Positions 1-6,821 of a stretch of 10,567 nucleotides of DNA are shown here, piece after piece. The position numbers and the translations under genes are program-made. The number at the start of each line of letters is the position of its first letter. Within the stretch, counting starts at the first letter, position 1. Origin of the DNA: Deltaproteobacteria bacterium (GTDB taxonomy: Bacteria > Desulfobacterota > SM23-61); the NCBI GenBank assembly GCA_029857975.1, contig JAOUFX010000047.1, positions 1 to 10,567 of the forward strand, read 5' to 3'. Below the pieces are notes generated by a model. The model ran no database searches. It was not told the DNA's origin and saw only the letters and a list, made by a program, of their open reading frames with translations.

Positions 1-9
1 GCAGGCTTT

Positions 10-483
10 CTATTCACAGGTAATTTCCAAAACCTCATATTCCTTTTTCCCTGAAGGCACCACTACATTGACTACATCCCCCATTTTATGCCCGATGAGG
101 GCTTTGGCCACAGGGGAGTTTATCGAAATCCGCCCATTCCGGATATCTGCTTCGTCAGCTCCCACGATCTTGTACCGCACCTGACGATCCGATTCCACAT
201 CTCCCAGGAGCACCGTGCACCCGAAGACGATACGGTCCGTTGTCAAGTCTTTGGTTTCGATAACTTGCGCGCGGGCCAGTTTATCTTCCAACTCTTTGAT
301 CTTTCCCTCGATGTAATCCCGCCTTTCTTTGGCAACCCGGTAGTCGGCATTGTCGGTTAAGTCACCGTGGGCCGCTGCTTCGTTCAAGGCCTGAATCGCC
401 TGGGCCCGATCTACCCTTTTCAGCCGCTCGAGCTCATCCTGCAGTTTGGTGAACCCTTCTTTGGTCATGGGCAATTTTTCCAA
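10..483 (-). CDS. greA: Transcription elongation factor GreA
   Basis: GreA rescues backtracked RNA polymerase by stimulating cleavage of the 3' end of the nascent RNA through the secondary channel. The 157-residue product has the usual family length (about 158). The N-terminal coiled coil spans roughly residues 8-75, with the tip sequence GDLTDNADY around residues 40-48. The two acidic tip residues are D41 and D44; many GreA proteins have Glu at the second position. The C-terminal FKBP-like domain follows from about residue 80, with SPVAKALIGHKMGD near 123-136. The start is TTG at 483-481, giving MEKLPMTKEGF, which fits the family N-terminus better than the internal ATG at 468. A GGGAGGG ribosome site lies four bases before the TTG. 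It is separated from the radical SAM gene by a 284-bp repeat-bearing gap, so it probably has its own promoter. Only nine bases follow the stop in this window. Confidence 0.96.
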   Translation of the reverse strand: MEKLPMTKEGFTKLQDELERLKRVDRAQAIQALNEAAAHGDLTDNADYRVAKERRDYIEGKIKELEDKLARAQVIETKDLTTDRIVFGCTVLLGDVESDRQVRYKIVGADEADIRNGRISINSPVAKALIGHKMGDVVNVVVPSGKKEYEVLEITCE

Positions 484-767
484 CTTTCCCTCCCATTTTT
501 TGGCAATATATCATCCGTCATCCGCACGCCTGCGTCCGCAGTCCGCTGGCGATGAAATAAATTAGCCACAGAGGACACAGAGATCACAGAGGTTTTAAAC
601 TAAAAAGATATTGTGAAAAAACCAAACCCTGGGAAATCCTGTTTCGAATCTCGCTCGTTTTTAGGTTTTTCATTTTCAGCAGGTATCTCTCTGTGTTCTC
701 TGTGACCTCTGTGGCTAAAAGGTTTTGAAATTCCTAAGCAATAAATTTCTTTCGCCGACCGCCTTTG
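484..767. other. Intergenic region with repeat element, no gene
   Basis: This 284-bp gap between the radical SAM gene and greA holds no credible coding frame. Most of it is an inverted-repeat element listed separately. On the minus strand a TATATT hexamer (revcomp of 505-510) lies about 20 bases before the greA ribosome site and could be a -10 box, but no good -35 is visible at 16-18 bp spacing, so a promoter is only suggested. Confidence 0.5.
562..720. repeat. MITE-like inverted-repeat element with CACAGAG arms
   Basis: The left arm (about 563-592) contains three CACAGAG units starting at 567, 576 and 585, a 9-bp period. The right arm (about 687-718) is its reverse complement: reading inward from TTAGCCACAGAGG, the two arms agree at nearly every position for about 30 bases. 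The roughly 95-bp interior is AT-rich and carries no gene. Short palindromic elements of this look are common between genes in environmental Deltaproteobacteria. Transposition by a transposase supplied in trans is a possible origin, but no target-site duplication could be confirmed. Confidence 0.75.
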
Positions 768-1688
768 TTAATTTTTTTCCGGCGCCTGCATCCATCCTAC
801 CTGAAGCTGATAACGATCCAGAATTTTCAAAGCTTCTTTAAACTCCCGGGCATACAGCCGCCGCTTAAGCTCGGGGAAGTTTTTTGCCCGGTAAGCGGGG
901 AAAAACTGGGTCATCAAACTGATAGAACACTGCCCAGAAAAGTTCTCCGCCAGAAAACGGGCTACCTTTTCCGTCCCGGCTAATCCATTGGGCAGAAGAA
1001 GATGGCGAATGATCAAACCTCTTTTCATCATCCCCTTTTCATCATATATCGCCTTCCCAACCTGACGGTACATCTCGAGTACGGCGGCTTGGTTGACGGT
1101 TGGGTAGGCCGGGGCTTGAGAATATGTCCGGGCTGTTTTCTCGTCTGCGTATTTCATATCCGGAAGATAGATGTCCACGACCCCATCCAAGAGCCTCAAG
1201 GTTTTTAAACCATCATAGCCATTGGTGTTATAAACTAAGGGTAACTGAAACCCTCTTGCTATTGCCCAGCAAAGCGCTTCCATGATCTGGGGAACAAAAT
1301 GGGTAGGGGTCACCCAGTTGATGTTGTGGCAACCCCGGTTCTGCAAGTCGAGCATCATTTTTCCCAAAGACTCCCCGCTCCTTTCCCGCCCAACCCCCAT
1401 TTGGCTGATGGGAAAATTCTGGCAAAAAACGCAATGTAAATTGCAATGGGTCAAGAAAATCGTCCCCGAACCCTGGGATCCAGAGATGGGAGGTTCTTCT
1501 CCCCGGTGCACATTGTAGCTGGAGACCATGGGCCGTAACCCGGATCGGCAGAATCCCTTTTCGCCCTGGGTCCGGTCCACGCCGCACCCCCGAGGGCAAA
1601 GCCGGCAAGATTTTAATATCTGTCCGGCTGCTTTTGTCCTCGATTGAAGTTCTCCCGAGGTCCATAGCTTAAGATAACTCGGGAGCAC
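768..1688 (-). CDS. Radical SAM protein, COG1313 (PflX-like), function unknown
   Basis: This is a 306-residue radical SAM protein related to pyruvate formate-lyase activating enzymes (COG1313/PflX group). The cluster-binding motif CNLHCVFC is at residues 82-89 (C82, C86, C89), preceded by GSGTIFLTH. Four further cysteines near the N-terminus (C28, C31, C35, C47, in CRLCPRGCG and GFCRSG) are typical of the group and may bind another metal or cluster. Other family stretches seen are HRGEEPPISG (61-70) and VYNTNGYD. The GTG start at 1688 lies inside the end of pyrC (20-bp overlap), with a GGGAGG about ten bases upstream, so it is probably translated from the pyr mRNA. No pyruvate formate-lyase or other glycyl-radical enzyme is nearby, so an activase role is not supported. 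The substrate is unknown; the family call is secure. Confidence 0.88.
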   Translation of the reverse strand: MLPSYLKLWTSGELQSRTKAAGQILKSCRLCPRGCGVDRTQGEKGFCRSGLRPMVSSYNVHRGEEPPISGSQGSGTIFLTHCNLHCVFCQNFPISQMGVGRERSGESLGKMMLDLQNRGCHNINWVTPTHFVPQIMEALCWAIARGFQLPLVYNTNGYDGLKTLRLLDGVVDIYLPDMKYADEKTARTYSQAPAYPTVNQAAVLEMYRQVGKAIYDEKGMMKRGLIIRHLLLPNGLAGTEKVARFLAENFSGQCSISLMTQFFPAYRAKNFPELKRRLYAREFKEALKILDRYQLQVGWMQAPEKN

Positions 1689-3003
1689 GGTAGGCGATCC
1701 TCCCGGAAACGATCGTCATGATGGCAACTCCTTTCAGTTTCCAGCCCTGGAAGGGGGAGTTCCGGCTTTTAGACTTAAATTGGCTCACCTCCACAGTGTA
1801 CTCACGGTCAAGATCGATCAAGGTCAAATCAGCGTCTGCACTCACTTTTAATCTACCTTTGTCCAGACCGAGGATGCGGGCCGGCTGCAAGGTGAGTTTC
1901 TCAATCGCCTTCATCAAAGGAAGATGCCCCTCATGCACAAGCTTTAAGGTCAAAGGCAAAGCCGTTTCCAAACCGATGATCCCATTGGCCGCGTATTCAA
2001 ACTCGACATCCTTCTCAACAGCGCTTTGGGGAGCATGGTCCGTGGCAATGGCGTCCAGGGTTCCATCTTTTAACCCTTCGATAATGGCCTTCACATCTTT
2101 GGCCTCTCTTAAAGGAGGGTTCATCTTGGTATTGGGATCAAACCCTTGGACAACTTCATCGGTCAAAGAGAAATAGTGGGGAGCGGTTTCCGCCGTTACC
2201 TTTATCCTGCGACTCTTGGCCTCTCGGATGGCTCGCACGGATCCCGCCGTGCTAACATGGGCCACGTGAAGAGACGCATCGGTGAGTTCGGCCAAAGCAA
2301 TGTCTCGCAGAACCATGACTTCTTCCGCCGCGTTGGGGATCCCTCGTAAGCCCAGAGTGGTCGCAATGAAGCCTTCATTCATCGCCCCCTGGCCTGCCAG
2401 GTCCAGATCCTCACAGTGAGAGATGATGGTTAAACCCAGGCCACTGGCGTATTCCAGAGCCCGGCGGAATCGGCACGCATTCACCACCGGTTTTCCGTCA
2501 TCGGAGAGAGCAACTACCCCGGCATCCTTCAATTCTCCCATCTCGGCCAAAGATTCCCCCTTTAACCCTTTGGTTACGGCACCGACGGGAAAAATGTGGG
2601 TGCTGGCGCGCTCTCGGGCCTGCCGTAATATATAATCGGTGACCGCCCGGCAATCATTCACCGGCAGGGTGTTGGCCATACATACCAGCGAAGTATATCC
2701 CCCCGCAGCCGCTGCCTTGGACCCGGATTCGATGGTTTCTTTATATTCAAATCCCGGCTCGCGAAGATGGCAATGCATGTCCAATAATCCGGGGACAAGA
2801 ATCTTACCCGTGCAGTCAATCACCCCCCCATGGGGAAGAAAAGGATCCTGGGACTCGCTGGCAGGCAAATTAAATATGATTTTGGATTCCGGGATCGTTG
2901 GCTCGATTGCTACGATTTTACCTCTTTCCACCAGGATATCCATCCGGCCATCGATGCCACTGGCTGGGTCAATAACGCGGGCATTCTTAAATAGTAAACT
3001 CAT
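1669..3003 (-). CDS. pyrC: Dihydroorotase (class I, PyrC)
   Basis: PyrC catalyses the reversible cyclisation of N-carbamoyl-aspartate to dihydroorotate, the third step of pyrimidine synthesis. The 444-residue protein has the amidohydrolase metal motif [10 protein letters not shown] (H77, H79, R81), a substrate-contact Asn in CMANTLPV (N111), SDDGKPV (D168/D169, the aspartate that bridges metals in class I enzymes), ISHCED (H196), [10 protein letters not shown] (H249) and the catalytic ATDHAP (D322). All expected active-site residues are present. It is somewhat longer than the usual 425-430 residues because of an extra segment around residues 40-60, before [12 protein letters not shown]. The ATG overlaps the pyrB stop in an ATGA, and AGGAG lies six bases upstream, so the two genes are translationally coupled. 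The 3' end overlaps the radical SAM gene. Confidence 0.97.
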   Translation of the reverse strand: MSLLFKNARVIDPASGIDGRMDILVERGKIVAIEPTIPESKIIFNLPASESQDPFLPHGGVIDCTGKILVPGLLDMHCHLREPGFEYKETIESGSKAAAAGGYTSLVCMANTLPVNDCRAVTDYILRQARERASTHIFPVGAVTKGLKGESLAEMGELKDAGVVALSDDGKPVVNACRFRRALEYASGLGLTIISHCEDLDLAGQGAMNEGFIATTLGLRGIPNAAEEVMVLRDIALAELTDASLHVAHVSTAGSVRAIREAKSRRIKVTAETAPHYFSLTDEVVQGFDPNTKMNPPLREAKDVKAIIEGLKDGTLDAIATDHAPQSAVEKDVEFEYAANGIIGLETALPLTLKLVHEGHLPLMKAIEKLTLQPARILGLDKGRLKVSADADLTLIDLDREYTVEVSQFKSKSRNSPFQGWKLKGVAIMTIVSGRIAYRAPELS

Positions 3004-3998
3004 AGAGAACTCCTGTCAGCTTCCTTTTCTCCCCCCACTAACAGATAGAGGAGGGCCATCCTTACAGCTACGCCATTGGTCACCTGGTCTAATATGATCG
3101 AGAAGGGTCCGTCCGCTACTTCCGGAGAAATCTCTACTCCCCGATTCATCGGCCCGGGATGCATAATCAAGACCCCTGGTTTGGCTGGCTTTAGGATGTC
3201 CACATTCAGCCCGAATAATCTCGAATACTCCCGCAAGGTGGGGAAAAATCCCCCTTCTTGACGTTCGAGTTGAATCCGCAGCATCATGATTACATCTGCT
3301 TCGGGAATCACCTCAGCCAGACTCGTATGCCAATGAACTCCCAGCCGTTCAACTTCAACTGGCTTCATGGTTCGAGGTCCCGCCAAATGGACCTCTGCTC
3401 CCATTTTGGTGAATCCGTAGATATTCGATCGCGCTACTCGACTATGCAAAATATCTCCCACGATGGCTACCTTCAGCCCGGCAAGTCTGCCGGCCTTCTC
3501 CCTCACCGTAAATAAATCCAGCAAAGCCTGGGTGGGGTGCTCATGGGCTCCATCCCCAGCATTGATGACCGGAACTTCCATCAGACGGGCCAGCAGATGG
3601 GGGGCTCCCGATGCGGAATGCCGGATGACAATGCAATCGGGATTCATGGCCTCTAAGTTTTTGGCCGTGTCAATCAGCGTCTCTCCTTTGACCACGCTGC
3701 TGGAGGAGGCAGAAATGTTAATCGCGTCGGCGCTCAGCCGTTTGGCGGCAATCTCAAAAGAGGTTCGCGTCCGCGTGCTGGGCTCGAAAAAAAGGTTGAT
3801 CACCGTCTTGCCCCGTAAGGTGGGAACTTTCTTGATCTCCCGAGTGGAAACCTCCTTAAAGGATCCAGCCGTATCCAGGATGAATTGAATTTCCGCAACA
3901 CTCAATTCCTGGATTCCCAGAATATCTTTTCCTGCCCACCTTACGACGGGCTTTTCGGAAACCTGCCGGGTAGCTCCTCGGTCCTGATTTTCTGCCAT
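3000..3998 (-). CDS. pyrB: Aspartate carbamoyltransferase catalytic chain
   Basis: PyrB joins carbamoyl phosphate and aspartate to give carbamoyl-aspartate, the committed step of pyrimidine synthesis. Starting at the ATG at 3998, the protein has 332 residues. Motifs seen: [12 protein letters not shown] (carbamoyl-phosphate loop, residues 70-81), SSVVKGETL (mobile 80s-type loop with K104), HPTQALLD (154-161), HSRVARSN (185-192), [10 protein letters not shown] (238-247) and [10 protein letters not shown] (280-289). The frame stays open up to 4061, but those 21 codons cover degenerate repeat DNA, whereas GAGGGGAG sits just before the ATG at 3998. No pyrI regulatory chain is present, so the enzyme is probably the unregulated trimer type or a dihydroorotase-associated form. 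About 18 residues precede the conserved core. The gene overlaps pyrC by four bases. Confidence 0.97.
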   Translation of the reverse strand: MAENQDRGATRQVSEKPVVRWAGKDILGIQELSVAEIQFILDTAGSFKEVSTREIKKVPTLRGKTVINLFFEPSTRTRTSFEIAAKRLSADAINISASSSSVVKGETLIDTAKNLEAMNPDCIVIRHSASGAPHLLARLMEVPVINAGDGAHEHPTQALLDLFTVREKAGRLAGLKVAIVGDILHSRVARSNIYGFTKMGAEVHLAGPRTMKPVEVERLGVHWHTSLAEVIPEADVIMMLRIQLERQEGGFFPTLREYSRLFGLNVDILKPAKPGVLIMHPGPMNRGVEISPEVADGPFSIILDQVTNGVAVRMALLYLLVGGEKEADRSSL

Positions 3999-4046
3999 TT
4001 TTCTCCCCTCTTTTAAAAAAGACCGGAATGAACTGCAGAACACCCA

Positions 4047-4200
4047 AAGATCGCCAAGCAAGAATTAAATTAATTCGGACACCGTTTTTCACAGATGTTC
4101 ACAGATATTGTTTTCACATTTAATATCCCGAAAATCTGAGTTTATCCTGTTAGATCGTAAACATCTAACAGGTTGAATCTGGCCCAAAATACAATAAAAT
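4047..4200 (-). repeat. Dispersed palindromic repeat, copy 1 (upstream of pyrB)
   Basis: This is one of three related elements in the window. The conserved core runs from TTCGGACACCG (about 4074) to GAATCTGGCCCAAAA (to about 4189), with a palindrome at 4146-4172 (arms CCTGTTAGAT/ATCTAACAGG, 10 bp, loop of seven). On the minus strand, 10-bp units beginning ATCTGTGAA lie at the pyrB side. The AAGCAAGAATTAA-TTAATT stretch that continues to about 4053 is shared with copy 3. This copy is the most diverged: its right end lacks the CTGTGTCC seen in the others. Boundaries are approximate. It fills the pyrR-pyrB gap. Confidence 0.75.
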
Positions 4201-4223
4201 GCGGTTAAAGCAGGCTTTCGATC

Positions 4224-4772
4224 TTAGGTGATTTTTTCCTGGATGACCACCCGGTCCGGGTCTCCCACCTCGTGAAAGGAAACCATCACGTCGTCTTGGG
4301 GAGCGGTAATGACCTTTTTCCCGACGAAATTGGCTTGGATGGGGAGCTCCCGATGACCCCGATCGATGAGCACGGCCAGTTGGATAAACTTGGGGCGTCC
4401 AAAATCTATTAAAGCGTCCATGGCCGCCCGCACAGTCCTACCGGTGTATAACACATCGTCCACGAGAATGACTTTTTTATCCCGCAGGGAAAAAGGAATT
4501 TCTGTTTTTCCCACAAGTGGCTGGGGCAAGCCCATGGCAAAATCATCCCGATAGAGAGTAATGTCGATGATTCCGAAAGGAACCTTGACTTTTTCAATCT
4601 GTTCCATCTTAGCCCGGACACGCTCGGCCAGATAAACGCCGCCGGTGCGGATGCCAATTAAAACGAGGTCTTGCACTCCCTTGTTACGCTCGAGCATTTC
4701 ATGAGTGATGCGCACCAGAGCCCGCTCAATCTCTTCTCCATCCATGACTGTTTCTTTTTCCTTCAACCTCAT
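4224..4772 (-). CDS. pyrR: PyrR: pyr operon regulator / uracil phosphoribosyltransferase
   Basis: PyrR has a type I phosphoribosyltransferase fold. In Bacillus it binds pyr mRNA to promote attenuation and also makes UMP from uracil and PRPP. The 182-residue product has the family length. The PRPP-binding motif VILVDDVLYTGRT is at residues 101-113. The N-terminus MRLKEKETVMDGEEIERALVRI leads into ITHEMLERN, and RTGGVYLAERV and DITLYRDD are also family hallmarks. I chose the ATG at 4772, preceded by AAGGAAGAG; an upstream extension to 4901 only reads through the lepB 3' end in another frame. It starts 14 bp after lepB, so the two are probably cotranscribed. No Bacillus-type PyrR-binding stem-loop is evident before pyrB, so whether it regulates the pyr genes by RNA binding here is unknown. 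Confidence 0.95.
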   Translation of the reverse strand: MRLKEKETVMDGEEIERALVRITHEMLERNKGVQDLVLIGIRTGGVYLAERVRAKMEQIEKVKVPFGIIDITLYRDDFAMGLPQPLVGKTEIPFSLRDKKVILVDDVLYTGRTVRAAMDALIDFGRPKFIQLAVLIDRGHRELPIQANFVGKKVITAPQDDVMVSFHEVGDPDRVVIQEKIT

Positions 4773-4786
4773 CTCTTCCTTACCTC

Positions 4787-5416
4787 TTAATGAATCAGAT
4801 GGCCGATCCGATTCCAGCGAACCGTAGTTTCCTGGCTGTTCCATGACCAGTAAATAATAAAGGCCTTGCCCCGCAAGTCTTCCAACGGCACAAATCCCCA
4901 AAAGCGGCTGTCCAAGCTGCGATCGCGATTATCTCCCATGACGAAAAGGCTCCCTGGGGGAACGGTCACTGGGCCAAAATTGTCCCGTTTTTGCATTTCT
5001 GCCGGAAAAACCGTATCCTCCTTATAAACGGCATAGGAATTGGCAGCTTCGGACCCATTGATGAAAAGTTTTTTATTCACGATTTTTACCGTGTCCCCTT
5101 CCACAGCCACCACCCTTTTGATAAAATCTTTACTCGGATCCAATGGATAAATAAAAACGACCACTTCCTCTCTCTGTGGCTTGTACAGAGGAAATAGGCG
5201 GATGGAGGTGAAAGGAATTTTTATCCCGTAAATAAACTTGTTCACCAGGATATGATCCCCAATCACCAGAGTAGGTTCCATAGAGCCGGAAGGAATTTTA
5301 AACGCCTGCACCACAAAAGTGCGGATCAATAGCGCCAATAACAAAGCGACAACGATCGCTTCGGCATACTCCCGAAAGGTTGATTTCTTTTTTATCTCTT
5401 TGCTTTTAACCTTCAC
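4787..5416 (-). CDS. lepB: Signal peptidase I
   Basis: LepB removes signal peptides from secreted proteins on the outer face of the inner membrane. The 209-residue protein has one hydrophobic anchor (about residues 19-37, AIVVALLLALLIRTFVVQAF). It then carries the nucleophile motif IPSGSMEPTL (catalytic S45), the general-base region KDFIKRVVAVEGD (catalytic K100) and the box E sequence MGDNRDRSLDSRFWG. All catalytic residues are intact, and the single-anchor form is shorter than the E. coli enzyme, as is common outside Enterobacteria. The start is GTG at 5416, with GGGGAGG four bases upstream. A dispersed repeat begins only about 20 bp before the start codon. It is followed by pyrR after 14 bp. 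Confidence 0.96.
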   Translation of the reverse strand: MKVKSKEIKKKSTFREYAEAIVVALLLALLIRTFVVQAFKIPSGSMEPTLVIGDHILVNKFIYGIKIPFTSIRLFPLYKPQREEVVVFIYPLDPSKDFIKRVVAVEGDTVKIVNKKLFINGSEAANSYAVYKEDTVFPAEMQKRDNFGPVTVPPGSLFVMGDNRDRSLDSRFWGFVPLEDLRGKAFIIYWSWNSQETTVRWNRIGHLIH

Positions 5417-5436
5417 CCTTCCTCCCCAAAAATTTA

Positions 5437-5590
5437 TTGGGACACAGATTTTCGCAGATCAATGCAGATATATATTTTCTGTGAATTTTTTTATTTTCAA
5501 TACCCAGAAAATCTGTGTTTGCCCTGTTAGATATTAACATCTAACAGGGTGAATCTGTGTCCAACAAGAAAATTCCTATACAATTAAATT
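5437..5590 (-). repeat. Dispersed palindromic repeat, copy 2 (upstream of lepB)
   Basis: The core runs from TTGGGACACAGATT (5437-5450) to its inverted partner GAATCTGTGTCCAA (5551-5564). It includes a palindrome at 5522-5549 with perfect 11-bp arms CCCTGTTAGAT/ATCTAACAGGG and a six-base loop. GAAAATCTGTG before the palindrome and GAATCTGTG after it are near-direct repeats. At the lepB side the minus strand reads three 10-bp units: ATCTGCATTG, ATCTGCGAAA, ATCTGTGTCC. Similarity with copy 3 continues beyond the right end through TTCCTNTACAATNAAATTA to about 5590. Confidence 0.8.
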
Positions 5591-5600
5591 ATTCTTTTAC

Positions 5601-5643
5601 CGCCAAGAACGCGGAAAACCGGTGAACGCTTAACGCTAAGCGC
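5601..5643 (+). repeat. CGC-type 9-bp repeat units with small hairpin
   Basis: Three 9-bp units, CGCCAAGAA, CGCGGAAAA and CCGGTGAAC, run from 5601 to 5627, followed by CGCTTA-ACGC-TAAGCG. They resemble the CRCAGAG-type units elsewhere in the window. They may be the left arm of an element whose right arm is the CTCTGCGG at 5771-5778, inside the epimerase 3' end. Confidence 0.45.
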
Positions 5644-5704
5644 ATCATTCTCTGTTCTACTAACGTTCAATTTCTGAAAATTTTATTCAACATATTTTAA
5701 TTTT

Positions 5705-5734
5705 ATCTGTGTTTATCTGCGTCAATCTGCGTCC
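5705..5734 (-). repeat. Tandem 10-bp ATCTGYG repeat overlapping the epimerase stop
   Basis: Three tandem 10-bp units are visible on the plus strand: ATCTGTGTTT (5705-5714), ATCTGCGTCA (5715-5724) and ATCTGCGTCC (5725-5734). The epimerase stop codon (5722-5724) lies in the middle unit, so the gene's last codons are repeat sequence. The same unit, in similar arrays, forms the gene-proximal end of the three palindromic repeats. Confidence 0.75.
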
Positions 5735-6702
5735 AATAAGTTTTTGGTTGCGGCTATGCCGCGTTGTGCACTCTGCGGTGATTTTTTTTTGAAGTATTCC
5801 ACAGTCCTCCGCAAACCCTCTCCGAAAGAAACCTTTGCCTTCCAACCCAGGCCAGTTTGGGCCCGGGTGCAATCCAAAACGCTCCGGCGTTGCTCCCCCG
5901 GCTTGGCGGGTCCGTGAACCTCTTGGGCCGATTTCTCCATAATCTGCAATAAACACCCGAAAAGCTCATTGACATTCTTCTCCAAGCCCGTGCCGATATT
6001 AAAAGGCCCAGAAGCTTTGGAGTGTAAGGCCAGGAGGTTGGCTTCGGCAACGTCTTCGGCGTATACGTAATCCCGGGTCTGCAACCCATCGCCGTTGATT
6101 ATCGGTTGTCCGTCGGCGATAAGCTTTTCGGTGAAGATGGCCACCACCCCCGCCTCTCCGAAAGGATCTTGGCGGGGGCCATAAACATTGCCATACCGCA
6201 ACGCCACGTAATCCAAGCCGTGCACAACTTTATAGTAATGGAGATACAACTCTCCCGTTGCTTTGGCTACCCCATACGGGCTGATGGGCTGAAGGGGAAT
6301 TTCTTCGCTGGCCGGACCGGCATTTTCTGGTTGATCACCGTATGTGGCTCCTCCTGATGAGGCAAAGATAAATCGGCTCACCCCATGGCGCACCGCTTTC
6401 TCCAAGAGGTTCAGCATTCCCAGGATGTTTACGCTGGCATCAAAAACAGGGTCCTGTACTGACTTACGGACATCAATCTGCGCAGCATGGTGATTCACCA
6501 CCTCCGGCTGCTCGCGGGCAAAGATTTCTTCAATCCCTTGATCGCGGATGTCCGACTGGTAAAATCGGGCCTTGGGGTTCAGGTTCTCCATCTTTCCCGT
6601 CGTCAGGTTGTCTACCACCACCACTTGGTGGCCAGCCGCGGTATAGCGGTCGGTCACATGCGATCCAATAAACCCTGCACCCCCCGTCACTAAAATTTTC
6701 AT
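5722..6702 (-). CDS. NAD-dependent sugar epimerase/dehydratase (GalE-like)
   Basis: This is an extended short-chain dehydrogenase acting on nucleotide sugars, probably a UDP-hexose 4-epimerase for surface polysaccharide. The NAD-binding motif TGGAGFIGSH is at residues 6-15, with D31 (VVVVDNLTTGK) suited to the NAD ribose. ASSGGATYG follows at 114-122, and the catalytic pair Y143/K147 is in PYGVAKATGELY. LRYGNVYGPRQDP and TRDYVYAEDVAEA are also typical. The start ATG at 6702 has AGAGGGGAAG just upstream. The family core ends near VEYFKKK (about residue 311). The final 15 or so residues (SPQSAQRGIAATKNLLDAD) are read from CGCAGAG- and ATCTGCG-type repeat DNA and look like an acquired tail. It follows the aminotransferase gene, suggesting a shared sugar pathway. 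The substrate cannot be fixed from sequence alone. Confidence 0.9.
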   Translation of the reverse strand: MKILVTGGAGFIGSHVTDRYTAAGHQVVVVDNLTTGKMENLNPKARFYQSDIRDQGIEEIFAREQPEVVNHHAAQIDVRKSVQDPVFDASVNILGMLNLLEKAVRHGVSRFIFASSGGATYGDQPENAGPASEEIPLQPISPYGVAKATGELYLHYYKVVHGLDYVALRYGNVYGPRQDPFGEAGVVAIFTEKLIADGQPIINGDGLQTRDYVYAEDVAEANLLALHSKASGPFNIGTGLEKNVNELFGCLLQIMEKSAQEVHGPAKPGEQRRSVLDCTRAQTGLGWKAKVSFGEGLRRTVEYFKKKSPQSAQRGIAATKNLLDAD

Positions 6703-6730
6703 CTTCCCCTCTGAAAACGCTTAAAATTTT

Positions 6731-6821
6731 CCGCAGAGTTCGCCGGAATACGCTAAGCGCTATGCGCATAGCGTTTTTAATTATTTTTATTTTTCCTCTG
6801 CACTCTTGGAGTTCTCTGTGG
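6731..6821. repeat. Repeat element between epimerase and aminotransferase genes
   Basis: The left arm has 9-bp units CGCAGAGTT, CGCCGGAAT and ACGCTAAGC (6732-6758). The right arm reads, on the minus strand, CACAGAGAA, CTCCAAGAG and TGCAGAGGA (6820-6794). The arms are therefore inverted but diverged. Between them lies a perfect 16-bp palindrome, CGCTATGCGCATAGCG (6758-6773). The right arm is inside the aminotransferase coding frame and forms its C-terminus. Confidence 0.6.

Larger units (their letters stand above)
5417..5721. other. Intergenic region made largely of repeats, no gene
   Basis: This 305-bp gap between the epimerase and lepB has no credible gene. It contains copy 2 of the palindromic repeat (5437-5590), then 9-bp units of CGC-type (CGCCAAGAA, CGCGGAAAA, CCGGTGAAC at 5601-5627), a small CGCTTA/TAAGCG hairpin around 5628-5643, an AT-rich stretch, and the start of a tandem ATCTG array at 5705. 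A lepB promoter must lie here or further upstream, but no clear -35/-10 pair was found. Confidence 0.5.

Noticed and set aside
505..533. Sigma-70 promoter before greA
   Set aside because: A TATATT hexamer is present, but the sequence at -35 spacing (GCAGGC on the minus strand) is a poor match, so it was not listed as a promoter.
1718..2176. 152-residue open frame on the plus strand opposite pyrC
   Set aside because: It is antisense to a fully conserved enzyme, with no recognisable domain and no convincing ribosome site. It looks like a codon-bias shadow, as do the other plus-strand frames.
3999..4061. Longer pyrB beginning at 4061
   Set aside because: The extra 21 codons cover degenerate repeat sequence. 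The ATG at 3998 has a strong purine-rich ribosome site directly upstream.
4146..4172. Palindrome as a rho-independent terminator or PyrR attenuator
   Set aside because: No U-run follows on either strand, and the same palindrome occurs before lepB and the aminotransferase gene, so it belongs to a dispersed repeat.
4208..4219. AAAGC-CT-GCTTT hairpin just after pyrR
   Set aside because: The stem is five pairs with a two-base loop and no following U-run, too weak to call a terminator.
4773..4901. Longer pyrR beginning inside lepB
   Set aside because: The extension has no family similarity and reads lepB DNA in another frame. The ATG at 4772 matches the usual PyrR N-terminus and has a ribosome site.
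6758..6773. Palindrome after the aminotransferase stop as a minus-strand terminator
   Set aside because: On the minus strand the stem is followed by CTTAGCG, not a U-run. The T-run is on the plus-strand side, where no gene needs terminating.
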